From Nymphaea colorata (Eukaryota > Streptophyta > Magnoliopsida > Nymphaeales > Nymphaeaceae): a stretch of 64,000 nt of DNA. The stretch covers positions 13,567,858 through 13,631,857 of the forward strand of contig NC_045144.1 of assembly GCF_008831285.2 (NCBI RefSeq). Direction: 5' to 3'. The position numbers were made by a program, and so were the translations under genes. The notes under the pieces were generated by a model that saw nothing but the letters and a program-made list of their open reading frames with translations, did not search any database and was not told the DNA's origin. Of this stretch, positions 36,701 to 49,199 are shown piece by piece. Positions within the stretch are counted from its first letter, which is position 1. Each line of letters opens with the position of its first letter.

Positions 36701-39382
36701 AATGAATTTTGTAATGCATGGAAAAACTAATGGGGAACAATGAATAATCCCTGTTGGATTATGCCAACAAAATCATGGATTAGGATGAGCAATATACATG
36801 TGAACTTGGGTTCAGTTCAGATTCAGTGCAGTATACCAAAATGGTAGAACCATATTTTTAATAAGTTGGACGCTAGCTTACACCTAAATCTCAATAATTG
36901 ATTTATAATACATGGAAAACTGGTGTGGAAACAGTGGATAATATTCTATTGGATGTTATCAACAAAATCCAGGATTTAGATGAGCAAAATACATGTGAAA
37001 TTTGGTAAATTAGTACAAATTTGCTATAGTAAAAATTACCAAATCTGCAGAATCATAACTAGCTACATCCTTAGTTACAACTAGATCTCAATAATTGATT
37101 TGTACCACGAGGAAAAACTGATGTGGAAATAGTGGGCAATCTCTATTAGATTATGTCAACAAAGGCCTGGAGTAGGATGGGCTAAATACATGTGAAATTT
37201 GGTATTCAGATTAGCTACAGTCAAAAGTATCAAAACTGCAGAAACATATTTATCACTAGTTACATCCTTAGTTGCACCTAACTAGTACATTGAGTTTTAA
37301 GACCTTCAAATTTCTAAAGATGAAGAGTTCAATATTCATGGTTGCATCACTTGGCATAACTTGGTATAAATAGTTGAGTTCTACAGGCCTTATTTAAATG
37401 ACCAAGATCCCCTCATAACTATAATGTAGATACAAATTTAATATGCGACATACTTTAGAAAGCTTCTGGCATTTAAAAAAACTTACCATTTTATCTTTCA
37501 ATCTTGTGCCTCAATTTTGCTCAACAACTCATTTGAAACAAAAGAAGCTTTTTTCTGCCACCACCTTCCTAACAGTCCAAGTGGACCTTGTCACTGATCA
37601 TTAGAACAAAGCTGATTAACAAGGTCCATTTAAAGAAAAAAAAAAGTAAACCAAGGATTTTAGTTATATATCCCCAAAGATGAACAAATTTTCATTTTTC
37701 AGCTTTTGTACTGCATCATCGTCTTAATTAACTTCATTAGTTCGTTTGTTTCAACATATTGGAGATTAACTTTTATTATTTTTTTTATGATTGTATTTTT
37801 TGTCTTGGGCTTCTGCTTGAGACCCCAAAATGAGAGATATGATTAATAATTAGCAGGTCCCAATGATTTTCGAATATCATCTTCCTAGTTTGCATCTCTG
37901 TTATTTTAGCAATGCATAAGGAAGTGATGGCTGCCACACTAAATATGCAGTAAATCCACAACAAGTAATATATGAACAAATTAGATGCTTATTATATGCA
38001 TTTTCTGCATTACCCTTTCAAAACCACCTCTAGAGGTGACCTCCACAAAAATCCAATGCAGATCTAGCTCCTTGTCATGTCCTCAAGAGGTCCGCTTTAA
38101 TGAGGGTCAAACTGATAATGCAAAGTGCTATCTCTTCCCCTTTAATGAGGGTCGAATTGTTTATATACTATCCCTTCTGAAGCATGTGAACGGTGATAGT
38201 GCATGACTTGGCAAGCCAAGTGACAGAGGAAATGACCTCAAAGCAAGAACAAGATACAAACTTAGGTAAGGCAGAGGAAATGAACTCAATAATTCCTAAA
38301 AATATTGAAACATCTAAACATCCCAAAACTAATTTCAAAAGGAAAAAATACTAAGTAATACTCATACAATAATGCATTGGCATTTCAATAAGAAGGCACA
38401 GATGTACAAAATCATGCTGTGGACGAATTTTCAAGATAAAAACACATTCTTACCTTGCTTCTTCTTGTCCTGTCAGGAACCTTCACTAGCAAAACTTTGT
38501 CTATATCTCCAGACCTGCTTTTTATTGTCAAGTGCAAAGGGGACGAAGCTTACAACAACCTTTTTGTCACCAACTTGTCGTCCAACCTTCCTGATCAGGA
38601 AAAGCTGATAAACCACTTCACTAAGCCCAAAACGTTGTGTCCTGAAAGGAAAGGTGATGCATACTTGATGAACCTAGCCGAGAGAAACCTGTATCTACGA
38701 TTCTGCATAGGGAAGAAGGGAGGACAAGAAAGATAGAGATTAGACAAAAGGAGAGCGAGAGAGCAATATCAAAAGAAAGTGAGAGAAAGAAAGACGATTG
38801 AGAGGAGGAGAGAGAGGTATGGCAAGTAAAATTACCTAGCCTGCAAAGGAAGAAGCTGAAATAGAAGGTGGGAGGTGGCTTATTTGGCAGTTACCAAATC
38901 CATAATCTAAAAAAAGGGCGCCAAATTCTCGCCACTTAGTGGATTAGGCATATATGCTCCAACATCCCCTTCCTTTTGGGGAAAGCCTATCAACAACAAA
39001 TTAACTGTCACTACTTTTGATTAAGAAGCTTCGATGCCACCTTCAATGTTGAAGCTTGCACGATAACTTTATCTATGCTCTAATTAACTATCCCTACTTT
39101 TTGAGTAGGGACCTCCAATGCTATCGTTGACCATCGGTGATTGAATATGCTCCATCGACGATGAAGCCATCATCAGAGCTTGGTGGATGTTAATTGATGC
39201 ATAGCCATTGATGGTGTAGCCAAAATCAGAGCTTCAATCACTAACATGCCCACTTTTTCCGTCGTCGCTATGGGTTTCTCTTCTTCAACCGATGAGTAAA
39301 CAAGGATGCACATTGCATATGATCGCCAGCCATCGATGCAGCAAGCAAAAGGTCATCGTTGAAGCCCAGATTTGCTGTAGTG
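33753..39382. mobile_element. CACTA (Spm/En-type) DNA transposon, 5.6 kb, probably non-autonomous
   Basis: The left end is CACTACAACAATT at 33753 and the right end, read inward from 39382, is CACTACAGCAAAT: 11 of 13 bases agree and both have the diagnostic CACTA start. Both ends are flanked by the 3-bp duplication 'aat' (33750-33752 and 39383-39385), the size this superfamily makes. Near both ends, short phrases with cttcgatg or catcgaag recur, as expected of subterminal transposase-binding repeats. No TNP2-type transposase was recognised inside. The interior is AT-rich with a 196-bp tandem triplication (36696-37281). Confidence 0.78.
36696..37281. repeat. Three tandem copies of a ~196-bp unit inside the CACTA element
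   Basis: Copies start with atctcaat at 36696, 36888 and 37085 (periods 192 and 197). They share phrases such as acatggaaaactg, attggattatgtcaacaaa and aatacatgtgaaatttgg. They are diverged, so the array is old. No coding potential. Confidence 0.8.
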
Positions 39383-39639
39383 AATCCAACAAAGCAAAGA
39401 TGTCATGCATGAAATGGATATGATTGCACGTGCCAATCATGACACTAAATCTAGTGAACAAATGTTCAAAATGTAACACTTAATTTTAGGAGTTTGGCTA
39501 GGATATTAATTGAAATGCTAGAATCTAAATAATGCTATGGTTATATATTGTTGGTGTTCTGCATAACCTCTCATATTATCTAGAGAGAAACCTTTACTCG
39601 AGGAGGTAGGCGATTATGCACCGTGTCACATTAAGTTTT

Positions 39640-40507
39640 CTTTTTGTGTTCCATATTTGCCTCATCCACATCAATGCTCGTTGCTTCAAACGACCTATAT
39701 CCCTTTAAACTAAATGTAGCCAATTTTGTTAAGATGGACACATTCCAACTACGCGAAGCCCAAGTAACAGGGCACTATAAAGCCAAGATAATGGAACTTT
39801 TTTATGGTGAATATCCTGTACCTATAAAGGAAATTTAGTCAAATCCAACCCAGATTTCATTGATTTGGAACAATTTGCCACTTCATAAGTGGATTGCATG
39901 TATGCTTTCTGAGTAGTGGTCAATCTGATGGTTGGCTCACAAATAGTAATAGATGTTTAGAATGCTTTATTGTTCCGCTTTCTCATGATTCTCAAGAACA
40001 AGATAAATTCCTTCTTTTGCAAAAATTGCAAACATATGGTAAGGAGAATATGTTCACACAAGAATATATTACTGGCTTTGAATATTTTTGATGAACTCAA
40101 AGCCATTAAGACGCCACTAGCTGATCGCTCTCAAACCTCGAGCTTGTCTAGTGTAATTTTGTGTTGTATATGAGGCCTTTTAACCATCATAGTAAAACTG
40201 CCTAGGTCAACTATTAATGTTACGGTTTCTCAACTTCATGGCCACGAAACAATAATATTTCTGCATAATAGAGATCACGTGGTGTGGATTGGTGATGTCA
40301 AGAAAATCATAAACCAAAGCATTAACTCTCATGGCAAGGGGTTTCACTCCAACAGGACAACTTGCAACATGATAGCAAGAATCAGCTCATAAATTAATTC
40401 AAACAAAACAAAAATCTGAAGAATGGTGGACCAACTGATCATGATAGAGGATTGTTTGCTAAAGCTATGGTTCCCTAATCACAGTTTTATAAAGTATAGG
40501 TGCAAGT
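39640..40507 (+). pseudogene. copia-3 gag fragment
   Basis: Frames combine to a copia gag (UBN2-type): LNVANFVKMDTFQLREAQVTG (about 39700-39760), DKFLLLQKLQTYGKENMFTQ and EYITGFEYF (40000-40090), then NELKAIKTPLADRSQT and VSQLHGHE. Stops and shifts are frequent. It ends at the left target site of the TRIM array, before the zinc knuckle. Confidence 0.65.
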
Positions 40508-40835
40508 TGTAAGAGATGATGTAATGAGGTTGAGGATGAAAATGATCTGACTGTATGATGGAATTAATATTGTTGCTAATGAAGATCAAGGATGAACCGC
40601 AACCTAAAAAAATGGAAAAGCAAAGGAAATGATAATGGATAGCAGTTACTGAGTGCAATAAAAGTTACAATTAGTTTCACAATTCCCTTTATTTACAAGC
40701 AATACCTGGAAATTGCGTAGAGTCTCTCAAAAATATGAGGGATGTGATTGATATTGTCTCTAAGGATGATGGCACCTTATGTGGGAAAGAAATAATCTCT
40801 AGGTTAAAATCTTTGTTGTCTATTTTTTTTAGTCA
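40508..40835 (+). repeat. TRIM-like LTR copy 1
   Basis: Starts tgtaagagatg and ends agtca. Followed by a decayed PBS (tagtgttggagcaagg). Confidence 0.75.
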
Positions 40836-41004
40836 TAGTGTTGGAGCAAGGAATGCTAAAGAAGATTCATGCCTGAATGAAGGCCTTTAAATGACCAAAA
40901 ATATTGTTGTCTTCTTCACCAAAACATGGATTCAGTCTAGTTTTAAGCAAGTTGTCCAAGATAAATGGGCACTCAACAAAACTGTTGTTAAGTTAAAGGG
41001 GAAA

Positions 41005-41345
41005 TGTAAGAGATCATGATATGATGACATTAAAGGTAAAGATGATCTTAATGTATGATGCCATTAATGTTGCTACTAATGAAGATCAAGGATGACTCAC
41101 AATATATCAAAAGAAAACAAACCGGTAATGTGTAACAGTTACCAACTGCAATAGAAGTTGCCATGGTGTGAATCTTCCATTGTAACTACTGCATTTATTT
41201 CTGAGCAAAATCTGGAGATAGTTGTAGAATCCTTTACTAATATGAGAAATGTAATCTATAATGTTTGTAATGCTGATGTTGTCTTCCATGGGAAAGAAAC
41301 AACCTCCGTGTTAAATCCTTTATTGTCTATGATTATTTTTTATCA
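41005..41345 (+). repeat. TRIM-like LTR copy 2
   Basis: Starts tgtaagagatcatgat and ends tttttatca. The best-preserved copy, followed by PBS tggtaccagagc. Confidence 0.8.
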
Positions 41346-41514
41346 TGGTACCAGAGCAAGTTATGCTAAATAACATTTGTGCCTCAATGAAGGCCTCTGA
41401 ATAACAAAACATATTGGTGTCTTTTTCACCAAAGCAATGTTTCAGCCTACTTTTAAGCAAGATATAGATGACAAACTCAGACTCCACAAATTTGTCATCC
41501 AGTTTATGGGCAAA

Positions 41515-41795
41515 TATAAGAGATGATGATGTGATGGCATTGAAGATCAAAATAATCTAATTGTCTGATGGCATTGATGTTGCTGCTAATGAAGATCAAT
41601 GATGACCCTATAGCATATCAAAAGAAAACAACATGGTAATACCAAATGCAATTGTAGTTACCATCATGTGAAACTTCTGCACAACTTATCCCCTTATTTA
41701 GGAGCAATATCTAGAAATAGTTGTAGAATCCCTTATAAAAAAGGGGGGCGTGCTCTATATCATCTCTAAGTTTGATGGTGACTTTTCCATAATCA
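41515..41795 (+). repeat. TRIM-like LTR copy 3 (internal deletions)
   Basis: Starts tataagagatgatgatg and ends aatca. About 50 bases shorter than its sisters; followed by PBS tggtatcgaagc. Confidence 0.75.
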
Positions 41796-41965
41796 TGGTA
41801 TCGAAGCAAGGCTTTGTAGAGAAAGATTTATGCCTGAATCAAGGCATCTAAATGACCAAAAATATTGTAGTCTTCTTCACCAAGGTAAGGATTTGATCTA
41901 GTTTTAAGCAAGATCTACATGACAAACTAAGACTCAACAAAATTGTTGTTCAGTTTCAGGGGGAA

Positions 41966-42288
41966 TGTAAGAGATCATGATGTGATGACATTGAAGATAA
42001 TGATGATCTCCATGTATAACGGCATTCATGCTGCTGCTAGTGAAGATCAAGGACAACCCACAACATATCAGAAAAAAACAAAATGGTAATGCATAGCAGT
42101 TACCAAATGCAATAGAAGTTACTACGGTGTGAAACATCTGTTGTAACTGCTCTCTTTAGTTGTGATCAATCTCTGGAAACAATTGTAAAATCCCTTATAA
42201 ATTTGATAGACATTATCCATATTATGTCTAAGGCTGATGGTGCCTCCCATAGGAAAGACATCTCCTCCATACTAAAATCTTTTTATCA
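41966..42288 (+). repeat. TRIM-like LTR copy 4
   Basis: Starts tgtaagagatcatgat after purine tract agggggaa and ends ttttatca, where the interrupted copia-3 reading resumes. Confidence 0.75.
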
Positions 42289-43520
42289 CAAGATTAGTCA
42301 AACTTGTCATGGAGAGGATGCTCCGCAGGCCTTCTATTCAGATAATTATGAGGAAACTTGGTCTCCAAATGGTGGGGACTTGTTTTATATGACATGATGC
42401 AGGTAAACTTGAAAATTTTTCCTTACAAAGGTTCAAAAAAAATAATGGTTGGAAATTATGAAAAATTGGTGACTATTCATATTGAAACTGCCTGAATTTA
42501 TTTTGGTCTAGAGAATTTTAATCTTAAAAACATTCTAGTTGTGCACGACGTGAAAAAAAACTTGGTTTCTGTAAGCCAATTACCTACTAAGATGTCATTT
42601 GCTTTTAATTTATGCCAATGGCTTTGTGCTAAAGGACAAGGGGCAACAAAGGGTGATGGAATTGGAACTAGATCAATTATTATTTCTGAATTTAATATAG
42701 AATGCTTGGAAGCTCTTCTTAATTCAGATGCGCTTCAAGGGATGTCTGCATTAACATCTTGGCCATCCTCATAACCAAACTAGTTGACTGTCTATAGAAA
42801 CAAATTTAGTTTCAATGAACACCTTAGAAAAGATAAATCAACTTTATTCTAGTCGTTAAATGAGAAAAATGAGCCAATTGCCTTTTGTACCTGTTTCTAG
42901 ATATAGTGAAGAACTATTTGAAAAAATTCCTTATGCTTTGTGGAGCCATGTTTTATTCCCTGTCAAAAATTTCAACTTTGTGTCATATACGTATATAAAT
43001 ATAGAAGGTTTTCATAGTTCTTTCCATTAAACTGCAAAGCCTAGTTATGTCAAACATTCAAATATTTTCATAAGAAAGTTTTCAGCCTATTTCAAAGTCT
43101 AGTAGAAACATTTCAAGCTGACGAAGGAGTGAATCTAATAGCTAGGACATTCTCTTTTTATCTTGGAAAAAGTGGAATTCAACATAAAAAGGTTTGTTTA
43201 ATAGCTCAATAACAAAATGGCCTTTCATAACACAAGCACCATTCTATCATTGAATAGGGGTTTAAATTTTACTTTACGGCCATGTTCTCAAATGGAATTG
43301 GTTAGAGGATTTTCTAATGGCAGTTTGGTTGATTAATAGACATCCTTCCCACCATTATTGCTATCATGCTATGGCTTCATTATTTGTATAACTTTTCAAA
43401 ATACACCACACTATTCATCCTTGAGATCATTTTGGCTAAAGTGCTCTCCATACCTCAAAGCTTATGCCTAAGAACTAATTTGAACCTAATTCTTGCTTGT
43501 AGTTGTCTAGGGTGGCCAGT
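42289..43520 (+). pseudogene. copia-3 zinc knuckle, protease and integrase fragment
   Basis: Starts with a knuckle relic (QTCHGEDAPQAFY), then the protease region (FPYKGSKKIMVGN at about 42420, with the active-site motif eroded) and the linker VVHDVKKNLVSVSQLP at 42541. Integrase pieces follow in several frames (LVRGFSNGSLVD, PYLKAYA near 43455). It stops at 43520 where copia-2 is inserted. Confidence 0.75.
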
Positions 43521-43840
43521 TGTTAAGAAATAAGCGATATGTATGTGCATATATTATCTATATTCTTGTATGTATAGTGCATATGTAACTATAGGTTAAT
43601 ATATGTATTAATATGTATACTTGTACATAGGAATTTATGTAATTTTTATTTTTTATTTTGTTATTATTTGTATTAGCCATTGGGCTAGTCCATGCAGGCC
43701 CTTCCTTTTCCGTAATGATTTTTTGAATATAAATATGCCACTATTCCGTTTACAATGTAAGCTGCTATAAACAACATTTTTGTGGTTGATGCCTATTCTT
43801 GTTGTATGACTATTTTGTGACGGTTGAAGTCACATTCTCA
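43521..43840 (+). repeat. 5' LTR of copia-2
   Basis: Shares with 52313-52621 the phrases catatattatctatattc, actataggtt, atgccactattcc and gctataaacaaca. It is 320 bp and ends ttctca beside the PBS. Confidence 0.85.
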
Positions 43841-43851
43841 TGGTATTAGAG
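43841..43851 (+). other. tRNA-iMet primer-binding site of copia-2
   Basis: TGGTATTAGAG differs by one base from the standard PBS TGGTATCAGAG. Confidence 0.7.
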
Positions 43852-46616
43852 GCGTTGGGCTGATTATTTGAAGAATTTTTAAAGCTGATTTTATGTTTAT
43901 TTGAAGAATTTTTGAAGTTAATTTTTGCTATGCTCAAATCATATTCAAGCCATTAGGCGCACCAACTATTTGTGATTTTTGTTGTGAGAATTCCTACATC
44001 TAAGATAAGTCTTCTTCAATCCCTTTCCGCTGCACCTCTTAGTGAGTGGATGTATTTTCTAAACAGCACTGTCGTGATGCATATAATCAGCTGCTTTAAT
44101 CAAATTTTATTGTTGTACACCAAGTATTCAACAGATTAACATACCAAGTGCATGTTTGATTATAGCAGAATCTGGTTTTAATTTCTGAAGATGCAAAACG
44201 TTTCTTTACTTCTGGAATGACACTGTTGATCACCATTTTCTGAAGTCTATCATACTTTCTGTTCATGTTTACATGTAAAATTTTTCAATCTCACATACAG
44301 ACCGTATAAATGAGATGAAATACCTGTACTCACCTAGTTTTTCTTATGTGGGATTCTGAGATATGGGACCCAACTTCTCGGTACGAGGTTTGACCATTCT
44401 TGTTGCTTTTACCCATGCTAATTAGACCAATGACTAGATTAAACGTTCCAATTTCTAAGTCTAAAAAACCAAATGTGATCTACTTTGAACCTTTGCATGT
44501 TTTAAAATCTAAGTAGATCTCAGAAATAGACTCATGAACAAAATGAGAATCAATGTGATATATTGTTCATGTTTGGATCATCATAGAGAAATTCAAATCA
44601 ATATTCTAAAATCAAACATGATGCATGCAAAACTAGTCCATGTAGATTTGAAGATTGGTCTCTATTGGGACTTAGGTGTTGGACATGGACCTATTAGGGA
44701 GAAACTGGATCCAAATTCAAAACTTATAATCATGATATTAGAGATTGTGTATAATTCTTGTTCTAATTTGCAATAGCAAATGACATAGAGATCAAAATAT
44801 CATGTGATGTTATGAAAGTTCAGAATTCATGATCCTAGCTCCAAAGTCAGAAATCCAATAAATTTTGATATTGTGTTTACAATTTGATCTTCTAAAATCC
44901 ATAATAGGAGAAGGTAGATCCAAAGTTCATATTTATCATGGTTTAAATTTCTTGTCTAGAGTGTAATTATTTGAGTATCGACCTAAGATTTATAATCCAA
45001 ACCTCATTGTGTAAAATCTGATCCAAAATACAAGATCCAAAATTTAAGGTTTGAGATCCAAAATCTGGTATCCAGAATTTATGATCCATAATACAAATCC
45101 ATAATCAAATATCCAAAATTCAATACTTGAGATCCAAACAAGAGTGTGCTAGAATTGGTTTTAATATCAATGCTTGATCATCATAAGGTTCACAATTTGA
45201 ATCCAAGACTTTTGAATTAGAATCCAAGATCCAAATAGGCTGAGGGTAGGTCGGTCAAGGGAGACTAAGTTTGGGTTTAATCTTGCTTAAACTAGTTTTG
45301 AACCTACTTGACACAGGTTTGTATTTGTAGCAAATGTATTTGATCTTGATCAAACCAAATGACTTCTAATATGATCTCCATTTATCTTGTTTGGATGTGT
45401 ATTAAAGAAATTGGCTAGGTCTAGGATATGGGACTTGGTTCATAAGTAGTGGGCTCTAAGACCAGTCTAGGCTAGGTCTTAGAGAACTGAACTAGGCTTG
45501 GACTCCACATCTACATGACCTAGGGTTGTTGAAATCATTTGAAGAAGTTGATTTTGAAAACATTTTGGAGAAAGCTAAGATTTTGAAATGGTTATTGTAT
45601 GAGGACCAAGTTGGATTTGGACTTTCACATACCTGGGCTAATGCCACAGTATATGCTACTAGGCTTATAGGGTCTGGTTTTAGACAAGGGTGAACGTGAG
45701 TGCAAGGTGATCCAAATGCATGCTAAAATGAATGTGCAATACATATCTAATGAAAGCATAAAAAAAAACATTCTATATGTATCATTTAAGCAAAGACTAA
45801 GCAAAAATATAGAATTAAAAGAAAAGACAAGGAAGAGGGGCATACCTAACTTTGGCATAGCCTAATGACATTAAATTAAATCTATCCTAGAAAAACAAAT
45901 AAGCTAAACCAAAGCATTAAGAAAGAAAATAAAGCAAACCTATTAACTAAGCAAGAAATAAAGTAGACTTAGAATGTAAAAACAAAAAAGAAAACTAAAT
46001 CATGCATAAAAGAAAAGTACTAAATTACAAATAAGAAAAGCCATTTGAGCAACGAATTAGAATATTAATATATTATATGAGCTTCTCTAAGCAAGCTCAA
46101 AGTGTGGAGAGAGAGGTGGGGGTGACGGGGAGAGGGGGGTGAGCCCCTATTCATTGGAGAGGGAGGTGGTGAACCCCTTTGAGATTATCGATAGAGGACT
46201 AAATATCTTGTCCCTTTCTCTCCTCCAAAAACTCAAAACCATACTCTAAAATTGTGTTTTCATTCAAAATTTGTCTGTTGTGATTTTGTGAAAAGCAATG
46301 GATGCACAGAGAAGTGCTAACCAATTCTTGAAAAATGATTTAGATTGACATTGAGCATGAACAACAAATAATGCAAGAATGTGTAGTGGAGAAACACATA
46401 TTAAAATCATGGATTAAAATTGAATGTGAAACAAAAAAATGTTCATTCCAGCTACACACAAATACTGATTCCATCTATGCTGGCGTGCTCATCAAAGAAT
46501 TCTGCATGTTTCAAGTCCTATCATACAAATTGACATTAAGCATGGAGTGAGAGAATCACGACGCAATATTTGGATATAATGTGCATTAATCTCACATGTG
46601 GATAATGTTCTAGAAG

Positions 46617-46744
46617 ATGGATCTGGATATGATATTGAGATATGGATGCTGATCTGATATTGAGATTTGAAATTGGAATAATGGATCTGGATATGATATT
46701 GAGATATGGATGCTGATCTGATATTGAGATTTGAAATTGGAATA
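46617..46744. repeat. Perfect tandem duplication, 2 x 64 bp
   Basis: Two identical head-to-tail copies starting atggatctggatatgat at 46617 and 46681, with a short third start at 46745. Identity implies a very recent event. Confidence 0.92.
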
Positions 46745-47461
46745 ATGGATCTGGATCTATGAAAATCGATCTCAGATCTAAGACTTGGATATGAGATCCA
46801 AATATGGAAATTGGACTTGGTTAGGAAATTTGGGTATGGAATCTGAAATCGACATATGAAATCCAAGACATGGCTTGACCTGGGCTAGGTTCAATTTTGA
46901 AAACTAGGTTCAGACCTTGGCTGGGTTTAGGTTTACTAGGCTCAGCATGGGTGTTTGGTCTGGTGAGAAATTAGAGTGAGTTGAGTCTGGCCTCGAGTCT
47001 ACTAGGTTCAAGTGATTATATATGAAAGGGTAACTTAGGTTCAAAGGGCTCCTACGTTAGTGTTTATTGAAAAAACGTGCATGGTGACAAATGACCAAAA
47101 TGACCATGTGTGTAATTGTTTTTCAGATGAGTTTTCTCAATCTCACTAAACCAGCCTGTGGGCCCACTTTTAGATCGGCTCTGCTTAAAATTTTACTGAA
47201 AATTTGCTCTAAAACTTTTTAAACAATCAAAATTTCAAAATTTTTCAAGCTTTAAATGTCATATTTATAAAGAGAAATTGGCTATCCTTGGAATTGACAT
47301 TGGTGGAGCTAAGGGTGCTTGGATAAACCACTTACCTATAAGAATATGCTGAAATAGTTTGATTCAGCTAAATTGATCTTGACAACCATTTATAGAGTAT
47401 AGGAAGTACTACGACTAAACTCCATGGCTTTCAAAACTAAACTGAAATCAAGCTGGGACAA

Positions 47462-47830
47462 ATGAACTCAAAACAAACTAAATGAAGATTGGTTGATACA
47501 TGATAAATATGTCTCTATCTTAGTTTTAGTTCATTCTATTAAGTTGAGCTCAAATTCAACTGAGAGCAAGAGCTTGGAACTAAATTGAACTCAAACATGA
47601 ATGAATGAACTCAAATCAAACTAAGAGAAGATTGGTTATACATAATAAACATGATCCTAGCTTGATTTTAGCTCACTATACCAAGTTGAGATCAAACTAA
47701 AGTTCAAACCCCTTAAAACAGGAGAGACAAAGGGCTCTAGAGTCTTTAGAACTCAAACTAGGATGAATGAACTCAAACCAAACTATGGGAAGATTGATAT
47801 ATACATAACAAAGTGATCTTAGCTCGGTTC
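47462..47830. repeat. Degenerate tandem repeats, unit about 140-160 bp
   Basis: Copies start with atgaactcaaa at 47462, 47605 and 47767, followed by aaact..gaagattg and a shared tatacataa.aaa..gat phrase. Much diverged. Confidence 0.6.
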
Positions 47831-48172
47831 GAATTGACATTGTCTCGATGTTCCAAAATTAGGAGGTGCATAGTTTCAATGTTTTCGAAGTCAAGTTATA
47901 GGGGTAAAATGTCATTTTTCACTTGGATGACCTAGGTCATCTGAGTCTAGGTGCTTAATGATAAAAAGAATTTTGGTTTTTGAGAACCAATTTAAAAATT
48001 TCATAATGAAGGTTAAAATGGTTGTTTGAACTTCTAAAAATTTTATGTGTTCACAATATGCAAAACTGTTTCATGAAACTTCTATAGTAGAAATAAGGAT
48101 TTATTTGGTAATTTATGAGCTCAATTTTAACATCCTTAGAGTTTATTATTTGAAAACTTGAAGCTTGACTTA

Positions 48173-48770
48173 ATGGAAGATTCTAAGGTTTGGTTTGAAG
48201 GAGGAAGTTATGTCGCTCCACACAAATTTGATGGATCTACTTATACTTTATGGGCCAAATGCTTGGAGATACATGTCAAAGGCAATACTTATGGGGTTGC
48301 ATAAGAGGTATAACTACTCTTCATTCTCTTAAGTTTAATTAAAGTAGAAAATAGAGTCAAGAAAGAATTAGATGGAATGAAAAGACAAAATGCTATAATG
48401 ATATTACAAAAATTAGATGAATGAGAGGCCAAAGACTCAAGAATTAAAGAATAGTTATGGAAGGATTGGACCAAGGTTTGCTCAAAATCTTATGCGCTAT
48501 GAGAGAGCAAGTGAGGTGTGGAAATATCTTAAGGGCATGTTCACTCAAAGGGATATACCCCGAAAATATCTATTGATTCAAAAAGCGCAAAACATCAAAC
48601 AAAGAGAAAAAAGTATAAGAGATCTAATTATAGAAATCTCTAGTTTTTGGAATGAGTTAAATCAACTCAGTCCTAAACTAAGAATAGATTGGAAATGTCA
48701 TGAAATTATAAGAGATGAAGTTGATCAATTTAAATTCTTCAAATTTTCAAGGGCTAAGACCAGAATTTGA
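48173..48770 (+). pseudogene. copia-2 gag, broken
   Basis: ATG at 48173 opens EDSKVWFEGGSYVAPHKFDG and LWAKCLEIHVKGNTYGVA, then a stop. A later frame gives MRYERASEVWKYLKGMFTQR and KSIRDLIIEISSFWNEL (48417-48770), the UBN2 gag core. Gag forms the virus-like particle of LTR elements. Confidence 0.75.
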
Positions 48771-49199
48771 TCAAATAAGGTTAGGTCACATAAGGCCCCA
48801 TTCACAAACTTCATACCAAATTGAGTAGAAAAGAAACTAGAATGAATTTATCAAAGGAAATGGATAGTGTTCTTATATTCAAATAAGAAGATTTATAGCC
48901 ACTTCAACAAAAGAAATATAAAGTTACTTGCCATTTTTATCATGAATCTATTCACATAAGGTCCCATTTCTCAAAACTTAAGGGAAACAACAATGAATGA
49001 CAACTACAAGTTATAGATGAAAATTTCATCAAGGAGGAGCATATACTCAAAGTGAGGAAAGACATTCTAGACAATTTGATTAAACTATAAAAAATGTTGC
49101 AAATGTTCAAAGTAAAAGGTCTGATCTCGTGTCATTTTTCTCGGCATTGATGATGGATTTTCAACATATGATAAAGGAGTCAAATTCCAGAGCTCTAAC

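Larger units (their letters stand above)
40508..42288 (+). mobile_element. Tandem TRIM-like array: four LTRs, three internal segments
   Basis: The structure is LTR-int-LTR-int-LTR-int-LTR, with LTRs at 40508-40835, 41005-41345, 41515-41795 and 41966-42288 (328, 341, 281, 323 bp) and internal segments of 169, 169 and 170 bp. Each internal segment starts with a tRNA-Met-type PBS (best copy TGGTACCAGAGC at 41346) and ends with a purine tract (aaaggggaaa, agggggaa) directly before the next TG. The array is flanked by caagt (40503-40507) and caaga (42289-42293), a 5-bp duplication with one mismatch. It encodes no gag-pol, so it relied on another element for movement. Confidence 0.8.
44300..47950. 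other. Foreign non-coding block within copia-2
   Basis: Lies between the copia-2 leader and its gag. It is AT-rich, full of permuted phrases (gatccaaaatc, ggatctggatatgat, atgaactcaaa), with no coding domain. A C/G-rich patch at about 46095-46170 with minus-strand TATA-like sequence nearby resembles the LTR-like block in the TNL-1 intron, so this may be a solo LTR of a large Gypsy-type element. The exact edges are not determined. Confidence 0.35.

Noticed and set aside
38455-38736. 93-codon frame as a gene captured by the CACTA element
   Set aside because: No recognisable family, no splice context, and a composition like the surrounding DNA. Kept only as a possibility for a search.
40500-42290. 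Simple tandem satellite with a 450-510-bp unit
   Set aside because: Each unit resolves into an LTR plus PBS-to-PPT segment with a target duplication outside the array, which a satellite would not have.
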